DNA of 25,356 nt from Bacteroidaceae bacterium (GCA_900769465.1 CAAGGT010000113.1:1-25356), one strand, 5' to 3'. Positions 1 through 5,594 are shown, counted from the stretch's first letter. Notes: generated by a model not told the origin, from the sequence alone. Program-made: numbers and translations.

Positions 1-189
1 GACTTTGAACCCGTTGCCGAGTTTGCCGACCAATTACCCGTTGCCGAGTTTGCCGACCAATTACCCGTTGCCGAGTTTGCCGACCAATCACCCGTTGCCG
101 AGTTTGCCGACCCATAACCCGTTGCCGAGTTTGCCGACCAATCACCCGTTGCCGAGTTTGCCGACCAATCACCCGTTGCCGAGTTTGCC
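1..189. repeat. 27-bp tandem repeat array, left arm
   Basis: Seven copies of the invariant 18-mer CCCGTTGCCGAGTTTGCC start at 10, 37, 64, 91, 118, 145 and 172. Each is separated by a 9-bp variable block beginning GAC (gaccaatca, gaccaatta, gacccataa or gactttgaa). A 27-bp period is nine codons, so gain or loss of units keeps the DUF7666 frame. Read on the minus strand, the variable block encodes the changing residues of G-x-x-S (DW, NW, YG, SK). Confidence 0.95.
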
Positions 190-536
190 TTGTTATCAGC
201 ACGGCTATGATTCGACTTTGTTTTAGAAGTTTTTTCTTTCACATATTCAATACTTGCATTCACAAGCCCAGCAATGTCTAATCGCGCGCCAATCTTTATC
301 TTAGAAGAAGCCACTTTCGTATCGTCATAGTCTTTAACAATGACCCCGTCTTGTTCCACTTCGTGAAACACGCTTTTTGACGGTTCATAATAGCCAAAAC
401 AATCAAGTGGATATCCGCAAGCGTGAAACCCGCTCTCGCAAACATTTACTTCCCCATCGTGTTCGTATGCTTTGCCTTCTTCATACTGGAATCCCCTGCA
501 GGTCATATCCTTGTTAAACCCTTTATACGTTTTCAT
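1..536 (-). CDS. DUF7666-type repeat protein, N-terminal part (continues at right end)
   Basis: The frame opens with ATG at 536, 8 nt after an AAGGAG site, and stays open to position 1. It begins MKTYKGFNKDMTCRGFQYEE and continues through CESGFHACGYPLDCFGYY and DDTKVASSKIKIGARL, which I recognise as the DUF7666 pattern common in gut phages and host genomes. After about residue 115 it enters in-frame 9-residue repeats of the form G-x-x-S-A-N-S-A-T, coded by the 27-bp array. The same frame resumes at 25356 and ends at 24938, so this is one gene cut by the contig ends. Function is unknown. The Gly/Ser/Ala/Thr repeat with one variable pair per unit looks like a beta-solenoid stalk (inference). 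It sits in the early operon after an HTH_39 gene. Confidence 0.8.
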   Translation of the reverse strand, partial: MKTYKGFNKDMTCRGFQYEEGKAYEHDGEVNVCESGFHACGYPLDCFGYYEPSKSVFHEVEQDGVIVKDYDDTKVASSKIKIGARLDIAGLVNASIEYVKEKTSKTKSNHSRADNKANSATGDWSANSATGDWSANSATGYGSANSATGDWSANSATGNWSANSATGNWSANSATGSK

Positions 537-543
537 ATCCTAA

Positions 544-563
544 ACTCCTTATACCGCTGCTTC
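544..563. repeat. 20-bp direct repeat upstream of the DUF7666 gene
   Basis: ACTCCTTATACCGCTGCTTC occurs here and again, identically and in the same orientation, at 24933-24952. On the minus strand it encodes the last residues E-A-A-V plus stop of the HTH_39 gene and, overlapping the stop, the AAGGAG ribosome binding site of the DUF7666 gene. Confidence 0.9.
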
Positions 564-809
564 TTTAATGAAGTATTCCACGAAGTGAACCTTCTTTCCC
601 GTTCTACCACTCACACGCGCCTTTCTCAATCGACCAATTTGCCAGCCGTTGTTTTCGAGCTCTTTGATACGAGCGCCCAACTGCGTGACGCCAAGTTCCG
701 TGTACGCTTCAAACGTGGAAATGCTACCGTAATCTCTCATATACGCCAAAACTTCTTCTTTTTGCGTTGGTTTTTGAATATGCCCACCAACTACACCGCG
801 TTTACTCAT
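549..809 (-). CDS. HTH_39-type winged-helix DNA-binding protein
   Basis: This 86-residue basic protein has the pattern QKEEVLAYMRDYGSISTFEA followed by ELGVTQLGARIKELENNGW, typical of the small helix-turn-helix family HTH_39 (PF14090) found in early regions of phages. The N-terminus is short and basic and the C-terminus is a beta-wing-like segment. ATG at 809 follows a GGGGA element in AATGGGGAAACAAA. It lies in the early leftward operon, 12 nt after a small membrane-protein gene. Its C-terminal E-A-A-V-stop lies inside the 20-bp direct repeat shared with DUF7666. The role is likely regulatory, but the target is unknown. Confidence 0.7.
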   Translation of the reverse strand: MSKRGVVGGHIQKPTQKEEVLAYMRDYGSISTFEAYTELGVTQLGARIKELENNGWQIGRLRKARVSGRTGKKVHFVEYFIKEAAV

Positions 810-821
810 TTTGTTTCCCCA

Positions 822-980
822 TTAAATTCTAAAAATCCATTCGTCTTCTTCGCCTGCGTGCTTCTTCGCACGTCTATACTTCCATTTCGCTATCCATCCG
901 CGGACAAACTGCGGAAGCCACGCTACGCAGAAATACGCTACAAATCCAACTGCTATTGCTACGCCCATACTTTCAAACAT
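822..980 (-). CDS. Small single-pass membrane protein (52 aa)
   Basis: The frame is open from ATG at 980 to TAA at 822. A GGGGGAT ribosome binding site lies six bases upstream of the start. The protein begins MFESMGVAIAVGFVAYFCVA, which forms one hydrophobic helix (about residues 5-25). A Trp/Lys/Arg-rich stretch follows (about 29-41), then an acidic EEDEW segment. It fits snugly between the Cro-like gene and the HTH_39 gene. Short TM proteins with a basic juxtamembrane tail are common in phage early regions, but no function can be assigned. Confidence 0.6.
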   Translation of the reverse strand: MFESMGVAIAVGFVAYFCVAWLPQFVRGWIAKWKYRRAKKHAGEEDEWIFRI

Positions 981-996
981 TTTTAAATCCCCCAAG

Positions 997-1215
997 TTAA
1001 ATTTCTTTTTGAATTTTCGTCAGCTCCGTGAACACTCTCGCCGCCGTGTACTTCTTACCCGTCAATGCGGTGAGCGCGTCCGCAAGTCTAATCACGTTTT
1101 TTGCGCTCGGCATGTTCGTTCCCGTAAACCATAAGCTTACTTGCTGTCGCGTAACACCCATTTGCGTCGCGACAAGCTGATGCGTAACACCAAGCTCCTT
1201 TAACTCTTTAAGCAC
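997..1215 (-). CDS. Cro-like XRE-family HTH regulator
   Basis: This 72-residue protein has a full lambda-repressor-like fold signature: LVATQMGVTRQQVSLWFTG covers helices 2-3, followed by MPSAKNVIRLADAL. The start is GTG at 1215, overlapping the end of the preceding gene by 16 bp and preceded by GGATGGTGA. It is the second gene from the early promoter, the usual place for a Cro-type antirepressor. Binding to the operators at 1487-1582 is inferred, not shown. Confidence 0.75.
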   Translation of the reverse strand: MLKELKELGVTHQLVATQMGVTRQQVSLWFTGTNMPSAKNVIRLADALTALTGKKYTAARVFTELTKIQKEI

Positions 1216-1466
1216 GCTTTTTCACCATCCTTTTTATTTATTGAATATCTATCCGCGCTTACCCCCACAAAATCCAAGTAATCTTGAATGTGAAGCTTTC
1301 CGCTTATATTTATCCGAAGCTCTTTCCCTTGCCCAAGCGTAAGCCGATTCTTTATATCGCGCATAAGCACGCTCGCCATGTTATAATTCAAATCGTACAA
1401 CTGCTCGAAATCTTTAATCGATAAATATTCCTTCGCAAAGATTTCTTCTCTTTCTACCATCGTCAT
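1200..1466 (-). CDS. First early gene, excisionase- or regulator-like DNA-binding protein
   Basis: This 88-residue protein opens with MTMVEREEIFAKEYLSIKDF and continues LYDLNYNMASVLMRDIKNRL. That layout (recognition of an initial LSIKDF followed by an amphipathic helix pair) resembles small winged-HTH or MerR/excisionase-like proteins. It ends in a basic tail. ATG at 1466 follows AAGGAG with an 8-nt spacer. It is the first gene behind the early promoter, divergent from the repressor. Excisionase would fit a temperate element with an integrase, but identification is by pattern only. Confidence 0.6.
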   Translation of the reverse strand: MTMVEREEIFAKEYLSIKDFEQLYDLNYNMASVLMRDIKNRLTLGQGKELRINISGKLHIQDYLDFVGVSADRYSINKKDGEKACLKS

Positions 1467-1486
1467 ATCCCTTGCTCCTTTTGTAG

Positions 1487-1508
1487 AAATTCCAGTTTTT
1501 TGGAATTT
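1487..1508. promoter_or_regulatory. Operator O1, perfect inverted repeat
   Basis: AAATTCCA (1487-1494), a 6-nt spacer, and TGGAATTT (1501-1508) form a perfect 8-bp inverted repeat in the early leader just downstream of the -10 box. The half-site TGGAATT recurs at 1534 and 1576. Confidence 0.75.
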
Positions 1509-1516
1509 ACGACCCT

Positions 1517-1545
1517 ATTATAATACCAAATTTTGGAATTGTCAA
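1517..1545 (-). promoter_or_regulatory. Early leftward promoter, perfect consensus
   Basis: On the minus strand TTGACA (1545-1540), a 17-nt spacer and TATAAT (1522-1517) form a perfect consensus promoter about 50 nt before the first early gene. The spacer contains the middle TGGAATT operator, so repressor bound there would occlude RNA polymerase. Confidence 0.85.
1522..1540. promoter_or_regulatory. Operator O2, in the early promoter spacer
   Basis: AATACCA (1522-1528) and TGGAATT (1534-1540) form an inverted repeat with one mismatch and a 5-nt spacer, lying between the -35 and -10 boxes of the early promoter. Confidence 0.65.
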
Positions 1546-1562
1546 GTATTTTTCGTGAAAAA

Positions 1563-1582
1563 TATTGCATTTTTTTGGAATT
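1563..1582. promoter_or_regulatory. Operator O3, over the repressor promoter
   Basis: A third TGGAATT (1576-1582) has a weak inverted partner TATTGCA (1563-1569, two mismatches) six bases away. It covers the -35 and spacer of the repressor promoter, as the autoregulatory site does in lambda-type switches. Confidence 0.5.
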
Positions 1583-1593
1583 TTTTTTATAAT
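1565..1593 (+). promoter_or_regulatory. Promoter for the CI-like repressor
   Basis: TTGCAT (1565-1570), a 17-nt spacer, and TATAAT (1588-1593) lie upstream of the repressor. The -10 is perfect and the -35 weak, the usual shape of a repressor-maintenance promoter. It overlaps operator O3. Confidence 0.65.
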
Positions 1594-1614
1594 ATCGCCA
1601 AAGGGGGTGATAAT

Positions 1615-1968
1615 ATGGACATTGAATACTTAAAAACAAGAAAAAAACAAATTAGAATGACGTTTGACGAAATAGCAGAATTGTCTGGGCTTCCTAAATC
1701 TACGGTTACGAATGTTTTTATGGGGACAACAAAGCACCCACGCATTGACACATTGCAAGCAATTGAGCGAGCTTTGGGGATAGAAACAAAAAATCCCCCC
1801 GACAATTTGTCAGGGGGCGCAGCCGAGTGGATGGAGTTGTACAATACCTTAACGGACGAAAACAAGGATTTGCTTGTTTCTATGGTCAAGGTGTTTGCGG
1901 AGCTTCCGCCGGAACGTAGGCGTTTTGTTTTGGATGCAATCCGTCTTGCTGGTGACAATCAAAAATGA
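1615..1968 (+). CDS. CI-like XRE-family repressor (117 aa)
   Basis: The N-terminal 65 residues carry an XRE helix-turn-helix: MTFDEIAELSGLPKSTVTNV, then THPR-like KHPRIDTLQAIERALGI. The C-terminal part (NTLTDENKDLLVSMVKVFAE, then PPERRRFVLDAI) is helical and probably mediates dimerisation; there is no LexA-type peptidase domain. The start at 1615 is chosen because AAAGGGGGTGAT lies just upstream; the longer upstream frame runs through the promoter. It diverges from the early operon and sits beside three operators, so it is the likely lysogeny repressor. Lack of a self-cleaving domain implies induction by another route. Confidence 0.8.
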   Translation: MDIEYLKTRKKQIRMTFDEIAELSGLPKSTVTNVFMGTTKHPRIDTLQAIERALGIETKNPPDNLSGGAAEWMELYNTLTDENKDLLVSMVKVFAELPPERRRFVLDAIRLAGDNQK

Positions 1969-2050
1969 TAGGCGCGGCGACCTTCACCATTTTGTTGGGG
2001 TCACCAAAGCTTAACAACAACGTCAACAGTTCTTTTAAATCTTCGTTCAT
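1886..2050 (-). CDS. Possible 54-aa protein convergent with the repressor
   Basis: ATG at 2050 follows AAAGGAG by 8 nt and opens a 54-codon frame starting MNEDLKELLTLLLSFGDPNK. It runs 83 bp into the 3' end of the repressor gene on the opposite strand. A promoter-like pair lies about 110 nt upstream (2162-2190). The N-terminal amphipathic helix lies outside the overlap, while the C-terminal half is antisense to conserved repressor codons and may be constrained by them. No family is recognised. Even if untranslated, the transcript would be antisense to repressor mRNA. Confidence 0.4.
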   Translation of the reverse strand: MNEDLKELLTLLLSFGDPNKMVKVAAPIIFDCHQQDGLHPKQNAYVPAEAPQTP

Positions 2051-2161
2051 TTTATTTACTCCTTTGTGGTTAGTAAACACAGCATACGGCATAAGCGGAA
2101 GCGAATTTTGCATAATTTTGTCAATTTTTCGGGTTTTTGTCGGTTTTGCTGTTGTGGCTAC

Positions 2162-2190
2162 ATTATAAGGGATAAATAAGGCGAACGCAA
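2162..2190 (-). promoter_or_regulatory. Candidate leftward promoter facing the repressor gene
   Basis: On the minus strand TTGCGT (2190-2185), a 17-nt spacer and a perfect TATAAT (2167-2162) are visible. Transcription would enter the possible 54-aa gene and then run antisense to the repressor. Confidence 0.45.
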
Positions 2191-2193
2191 TAC

Positions 2194-2205
2194 CTCAAAT
2201 TTGAG
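2194..2205. promoter_or_regulatory. Perfect 12-bp palindrome upstream of the second regulator
   Basis: CTCAAATTTGAG is a perfect palindrome 82 nt upstream of the regulator start at 2287 and next to the leftward promoter at 2162-2190. A further imperfect inverted repeat (CACACGCGC and GCACGTGTG, about 2225-2253) follows. The shared 1969-2286 region is otherwise noncoding on the plus strand. Either could be the operator of the adjacent HTH protein (inference). Confidence 0.5.
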
Positions 2206-2286
2206 TTTTGGGGAGCAAATTTATACACACGCGCACCATCGTTGGCACGTGTGGGTTCATTTTTGACATACAAAGGGGGCATTTTT

Positions 2287-2721
2287 ATGTGGAAAGACAA
2301 CTTAATTGAGCTCAAAGAGCAATCTGGCAAGACGCCAAAGGATATCGCGGACGGCGTAAAGGTATCGGAAAGCACCATAAAACGCGTTTTTTCGCGCAAA
2401 AAAGAAGATAATAAGCGTGGACATTCCCTTGACCTTATTATTTCAATTATCCACTATTTAGGCGGTTCTTTCAGCCAGATTTTCGAAGATACGGGCGCGA
2501 TCGTAAGCAATGCGCCCATCGCTGCGCTGCAAGAACAAGTGGAATCGTTGACCGCCGCCCGGGATGCGTTGCGCGCGGAATGTGATTTGTTGACGGCCGA
2601 GAACGCGATAAATAAAACGGAAATCCAAACGTTGACGGCAAAAATTGACATACTCACTATGCAGCTTAACCACAAAGACGAAATGATTGCGTTGTACAAA
2701 TTGTTGCACGCAAAGGGGTAA
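2287..2721 (+). CDS. HTH regulator with C-terminal coiled coil (144 aa)
   Basis: Residues 1-70 form an XRE-like HTH (NLIELKEQSGKTPKDIADGV, then VSESTIKRVFSRK and LDLIISIIHYLGGS). Residues 80-140 form a long heptad-rich coiled coil (ALQEQVESLTAARDALRAEC and IQTLTAKIDILTMQLNHKDE). The start ATG at 2287 follows AAAGGGGGCATTTTT; the upstream in-frame start has no ribosome binding site. Proteins of this build are known in gut Firmicutes phages and integrative elements next to integrases. It ends 2 nt before the integrase start, so the two are co-transcribed. It could regulate integration or excision. Confidence 0.75.
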   Translation: MWKDNLIELKEQSGKTPKDIADGVKVSESTIKRVFSRKKEDNKRGHSLDLIISIIHYLGGSFSQIFEDTGAIVSNAPIAALQEQVESLTAARDALRAECDLLTAENAINKTEIQTLTAKIDILTMQLNHKDEMIALYKLLHAKG

Positions 2722-2723
2722 TT

Positions 2724-3854
2724 ATGGAGTATTATCACATTCGGTCAAATAAATATTCGCTGCACGAACGCAAACTTAAAAGTGGTAAACGCGTCTACGA
2801 TTGCGTTTTCACCGTATTCACGATAGACGGTCAGCACAAGCAAAAATGGTTGCGCGGGTTTGAAAGCAAAGGCTTGGCAAAAGCTGGATATCTTGATTTC
2901 GTGTCCAAGCATTGCGAAGTCGTGCGACGTACGGTACAAAAGAAAAACCCCGACAAAGAAATACTCCTTGTCGGGGATTTGGTCAAGCAATATATATCAA
3001 CGCTCGGGAACGTAAACAAGCAAAGTGTTATTTACGATAAAGTGAAGACGTTTGATTTGTATATTCTTCCTAAATACGCAAAAACGCCCATAGACGAGCT
3101 TACAAAGGAAGAATTGTATCAATGGCAAGATTGGCTTTGGTCGCAAAAAAACAGCAGAACGGGCGCGTATTATACGCACAAATATTTGATGAAAATTCGC
3201 GCCTTCTTTAACGCCTTTCTTGTTTGGATAGAGCAACGATATAGCATCAAAAACAACTTGGAAGACGTCGCAAAGCCAAAACGCAGAACGCCACAAAAAA
3301 CCATGTCCTTTTGGACGCGCGAGCAGTTTGAAACGTTCATCGCCGTCGTTGACGACCCTATGTATCACGCACTTTTTACCTTTATGTTTTTCACGGGAAG
3401 AAGAAAAGGCGAGATTTTCGCGCTTTTAAAAGGGGATATTTCGCGCGATAAAGCAAAGTTCGATAAATCGGTCAACCGAAGAACTTACGGCCAAAAAACG
3501 TGGGAAATAACGTCCACGAAGGCAAATAAGACATGTACCGTACCTTTATGCGCGCCCGTTAGGGAAGAAATCAAGCGTTATACACCGCCAAAAGACGGAC
3601 AGTTTTACTTTGGGGGGAAAGAACCGCTCCCCCCTGCTACCGTAGACCGAGCGTTTAAAAGATACACTCAAAAGGCGGGGCTTCCGCAAATACGCATACA
3701 CGATTTGCGTCACAGCTTCGTTTCTATGCTCATACACTTTGGGGCGAGTGTCTTTACCATCGCCGAGCTCATATCCGATAACGTTGAACAAGTACACAAG
3801 ACGTACGGCCACCTTTACCAAGAAGACAAACTTGACGTCATATCTAAAATATAA
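2724..3854 (+). CDS. int: Tyrosine recombinase, phage integrase
   Basis: This 376-residue protein has the three usual parts: an N-terminal arm-binding region (about 1-70), a core-binding helical domain (about 80-180, VGDLVKQYISTLG to WLWSQK) and a catalytic domain (about 195-376). Active-site residues are visible: R227 in FFTGRRKGE, K266 in the beta-hairpin (STKANK), H326-x-x-R329 in RIHDLRHS and Y361 in HKTYGHLY. The third histidine of the RHRH set, normally in LGH, reads ISD here. ATG at 2724 follows AAAGGGGTAATT. It integrates and excises the element; the likely attP lies directly downstream. Confidence 0.92.
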   Translation: MEYYHIRSNKYSLHERKLKSGKRVYDCVFTVFTIDGQHKQKWLRGFESKGLAKAGYLDFVSKHCEVVRRTVQKKNPDKEILLVGDLVKQYISTLGNVNKQSVIYDKVKTFDLYILPKYAKTPIDELTKEELYQWQDWLWSQKNSRTGAYYTHKYLMKIRAFFNAFLVWIEQRYSIKNNLEDVAKPKRRTPQKTMSFWTREQFETFIAVVDDPMYHALFTFMFFTGRRKGEIFALLKGDISRDKAKFDKSVNRRTYGQKTWEITSTKANKTCTVPLCAPVREEIKRYTPPKDGQFYFGGKEPLPPATVDRAFKRYTQKAGLPQIRIHDLRHSFVSMLIHFGASVFTIAELISDNVEQVHKTYGHLYQEDKLDVISKI

Positions 3855-3856
3855 AT

Positions 3857-4097
3857 TGCTAATCCGTGCTAATAAATCGTGCTAATTTTTTGTATAATTT
3901 TGTACGATAATACACGATAAAATAGGATAAAATATAGGAAAAACACCCCAAAAATGGGGTGTTTTTGCATTTGGCGCAGAAGACGAGATATTGCACACCA
4001 CAAGATATTGTGGTTTTAACAACTATTTTACCACAAGATATTGTGGTATTTTTGCTATAAATAAAGCATTGCTAATTTTTTAATCGTTTTTGCTAAT
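3857..4097. other. Probable attP region with integrase arm-type repeats
   Basis: This 316-base gene-free stretch after the integrase holds five TGCTAAT copies (3857, 3867, 3880, 4070, 4091), two of them followed by six T. A run of three ACGATAA-like repeats lies at about 3904-3930. Two identical 18-bp imperfect palindromes ACCACAAGATATTGTGGT occur at 3997-4014 and 4030-4047, 33 bp apart. Arm-type repeats flanking an inverted-repeat core next to int is the classic attP layout. The exact crossover core cannot be fixed without the host junction. Confidence 0.6.
3939..3966 (+). terminator. Rho-independent terminator after integrase
   Basis: AAAAACACCCC, an AAAAAT loop and GGGGTGTTTTT form a strong hairpin with a T tract. 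The flanking A tract makes it work in both directions. It closes the plus-strand lysogeny block. Confidence 0.85.
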
Positions 4098-4126
4098 AAA
4101 AAAAGGACGGAATTAACCATCCTTTT
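4094..4126 (-). terminator. Terminator at the end of the leftward genes
   Basis: On the minus strand AAAAGGATGG, a TTAATT loop and CCGTCC are followed by seven T residues (stem arms 4126-4117 and 4110-4101, one mismatch). It lies 45 nt after the last leftward gene and shields the attP/integrase region from readthrough. Confidence 0.75.
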
Positions 4127-4170
4127 CCCTTTCGATTGATTCTTCCAAGCTCTTTTTCGTTGCCTCGCTT

Positions 4171-4485
4171 TTAGTAAGTCTTTTTGTATTCTTCTACAAG
4201 GAATTTAGCTTCCGAAAACTCTTTAATGAGCTTTTCATGCTCGTAATTCCAAATTTCAAGCATCCCTGCTGGCGGTGGCGTGCCAGTTTTTCGTTGCTCG
4301 CCAATTAAAGCCACCATACGTTCGTGCAGCATGTTATAAATTGTGACATGCATTTCCGCAACCTTTATATACGTATCAGCCAACTCTTTATGGTCTACAC
4401 GCAAGTGATGCGCCTTTTCTGCGTACCACTCAATTTCTTCAAGGGTATCGTCTGCCTTTGCAATTAAATCTTTTAAAATTTTCAT
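4171..4485 (-). CDS. Conserved phage protein of unknown function (104 aa, helical)
   Basis: This soluble, almost entirely alpha-helical protein opens MKILKDLIAKADDTLEEIEW and continues YAEKAHHLRVDHKELADTYI. I recognise the type from gut Firmicutes phages but know no function for it. ATG at 4485 follows AAAGGAG. It is the last gene of a three-gene unit (5433 to 4171) that has its own promoter and ends at the 4094-4126 terminator. The many His and Glu residues in YAEKAHHLRVDHKELAD might suggest metal binding, but that is weak. Confidence 0.65.
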   Translation of the reverse strand: MKILKDLIAKADDTLEEIEWYAEKAHHLRVDHKELADTYIKVAEMHVTIYNMLHERMVALIGEQRKTGTPPPAGMLEIWNYEHEKLIKEFSEAKFLVEEYKKTY

Positions 4486-4497
4486 TGTAATACTCCT

Positions 4498-4827
4498 TTA
4501 TGCCGATGCAGTTTGAATGTATTGGTAAATCTTGTCTATGTCAGATTCGCCTAAAATAACGCCGTACATGGTAAATTGCCCGCTTTTTTGGACTGCGCGC
4601 TTTGCGGTGTTGTAAACTTCGTCAAGGTTTACGCTTCCGTTATCGTTGAAAAAATCCGCCGTCATTTGATTTTCACGGAATTGGCGCAAGTACGCGTCTA
4701 CTGCTTTGTTTACTTTTGGAAGAACAAAATACGTCGCAAATTTTTGAAACCCTACCGCTTTGCTTGCGATTTCACGCTCAATAAAATTGGTTATGCCTAT
4801 TTGAACTTGTTCTGTTGATACAAACAT
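4498..4827 (-). CDS. Conserved phage protein of unknown function (109 aa)
   Basis: The protein begins MFVSTEQVQIGITNFIEREI and contains VNLDEVYNTAKRAVQKSG and GESDIDKIYQYIQ. The N-terminal helix and mid-protein amphipathic segment look peripheral to membrane or virion, with no clear TM. ATG at 4827 follows AAAGGGGGATATATT. The same trio (this gene and its two neighbours) looks familiar from gut phages, so they probably act together. The reaction or partner is unknown. A GC-rich hairpin separates it from the upstream gene. Confidence 0.65.
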   Translation of the reverse strand: MFVSTEQVQIGITNFIEREIASKAVGFQKFATYFVLPKVNKAVDAYLRQFRENQMTADFFNDNGSVNLDEVYNTAKRAVQKSGQFTMYGVILGESDIDKIYQYIQTASA

Positions 4828-4847
4828 AATATATCCCCCTTTAAATT

Positions 4848-4874
4848 AGGGGGCGCAGTTTACCCACGCCCCCT
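4848..4874. promoter_or_regulatory. Intercistronic GC-rich hairpin
   Basis: AGGGGGCG (4848-4855) and CGCCCCCT (4867-4874) form a perfect 8-bp stem with an 11-nt loop between two leftward genes. There is no T tract, so mRNA processing or partial attenuation, favouring the upstream 182-aa gene, is more likely than full termination. Confidence 0.6.
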
Positions 4875-4884
4875 TGCGCATCTC

Positions 4885-5433
4885 TTAATTGCAACAACCG
4901 CAATTAGGGATAGGATTGTAAGTAGGTTGTGCCGTCGTTGTCGTCCCAGTAGTGACGTCAGCCACCATTTTAGGATAGAACGTAGCATTCACATAATTTA
5001 CAATTGCATTGTCGCCGCAGCAACGTTCGTCTCTTTCACGATTCAACGCACACATAAACTCGTTACGCTGCGAAGAAAGTTTTTCGCCAAGCAACCCAAA
5101 CGTGCCTTCAATCTTCGCATTTGTTACTGCCTGCGCAGATTGTACCGCGCGAATATCTTTAATCTCGCCATCAAAATACTTGTAAACTTCAAGCAATTTT
5201 TGGTCGTTGTAGATATTGGCGTCTCTCAACGCGATATCCGATTGCAATTTCGCAATTGTGCTTTCTTGGCCGAGTTCATAACGGCTTACTGGCATATTAT
5301 GCCCACATGCACCGTTCTGCCCCCAACCGCCAAAAATGTTACCTAACCCACCACTTAAAACGCCGAGCGCCGTGCCCGCAATACCAAGGCCAAGGCCTGC
5401 GCCTGCAACTCCTTTACTTGCAAATTCTGCCAT
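4885..5433 (-). CDS. Gly-rich, Cys-tailed phage protein of unknown function (182 aa)
   Basis: Residues 1-45 are Gly/Ala/Leu-rich and hydrophobic (GVAGAGLGLGIAGTALGVLS), able to insert into or lie on a membrane. Residues 50-135 form a helical coiled-coil-like region (IAKLQSDIALRDANIYNDQK). The C-terminus holds Cys residues (CCGD, then PNCGCCN). ATG at 5433 follows AGGAGG at good spacing. I recognise this architecture from gut phages, with no known role. It is first in an independently promoted unit and is probably the most abundant product of that unit given the strong ribosome binding site. Confidence 0.7.
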   Translation of the reverse strand: MAEFASKGVAGAGLGLGIAGTALGVLSGGLGNIFGGWGQNGACGHNMPVSRYELGQESTIAKLQSDIALRDANIYNDQKLLEVYKYFDGEIKDIRAVQSAQAVTNAKIEGTFGLLGEKLSSQRNEFMCALNRERDERCCGDNAIVNYVNATFYPKMVADVTTGTTTTAQPTYNPIPNCGCCN

Positions 5434-5522
5434 AATAATTTCCTCCTGTTAATTTATTGATTTTTACAATCGCGCGCGCCGCTTTTGTGCACATATAATA
5501 CAACAGAAGAAATGCGTTTACT

Positions 5523-5551
5523 ATTATGGTAAATCTATAAATTTGTATCAA
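5523..5551 (-). promoter_or_regulatory. Promoter of the terminal three-gene unit
   Basis: On the minus strand TTGATA (5551-5546), a 17-nt spacer, and CATAAT (5528-5523) each match the consensus at five of six positions. They lie about 90 nt before the 5433 start and directly after a terminator. Three 11-bp repeats sit just upstream of the -35. Confidence 0.65.
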
Positions 5552-5561
5552 ATTTTAGTCA

Positions 5562-5594
5562 TTTTTGTATCGTTTTTGTATTGTTTTTGTGTAA
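5562..5594. repeat. Three 11-bp tandem repeats upstream of a promoter
   Basis: On the plus strand TTTTTGTATCG, TTTTTGTATTG and TTTTTGTGTAA follow one another at 5562, 5573 and 5584. They begin 11 bp upstream of the -35 box, spaced by about one helical turn, which suits either an AT-rich UP element or a cooperative activator site. Confidence 0.6.

Noticed and set aside
1..189. CRISPR array
   Set aside because: The repeats are directly abutting 27-bp units with short variable blocks of only four kinds, are in a coding frame, and have no unique spacers or cas genes nearby.
1..226. Plus-strand frame of PLPSLPTN-type repeats at the left end
   Set aside because: It is the 27-bp array read in another frame. 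The minus-strand frame has recognised N- and C-terminal domains and a ribosome binding site.
423..986. Long plus-strand frame (187 aa)
   Set aside because: It lies opposite the DUF7666 start, the HTH_39 gene and the small membrane gene, all of which have ribosome binding sites; it has none and no recognisable domain.
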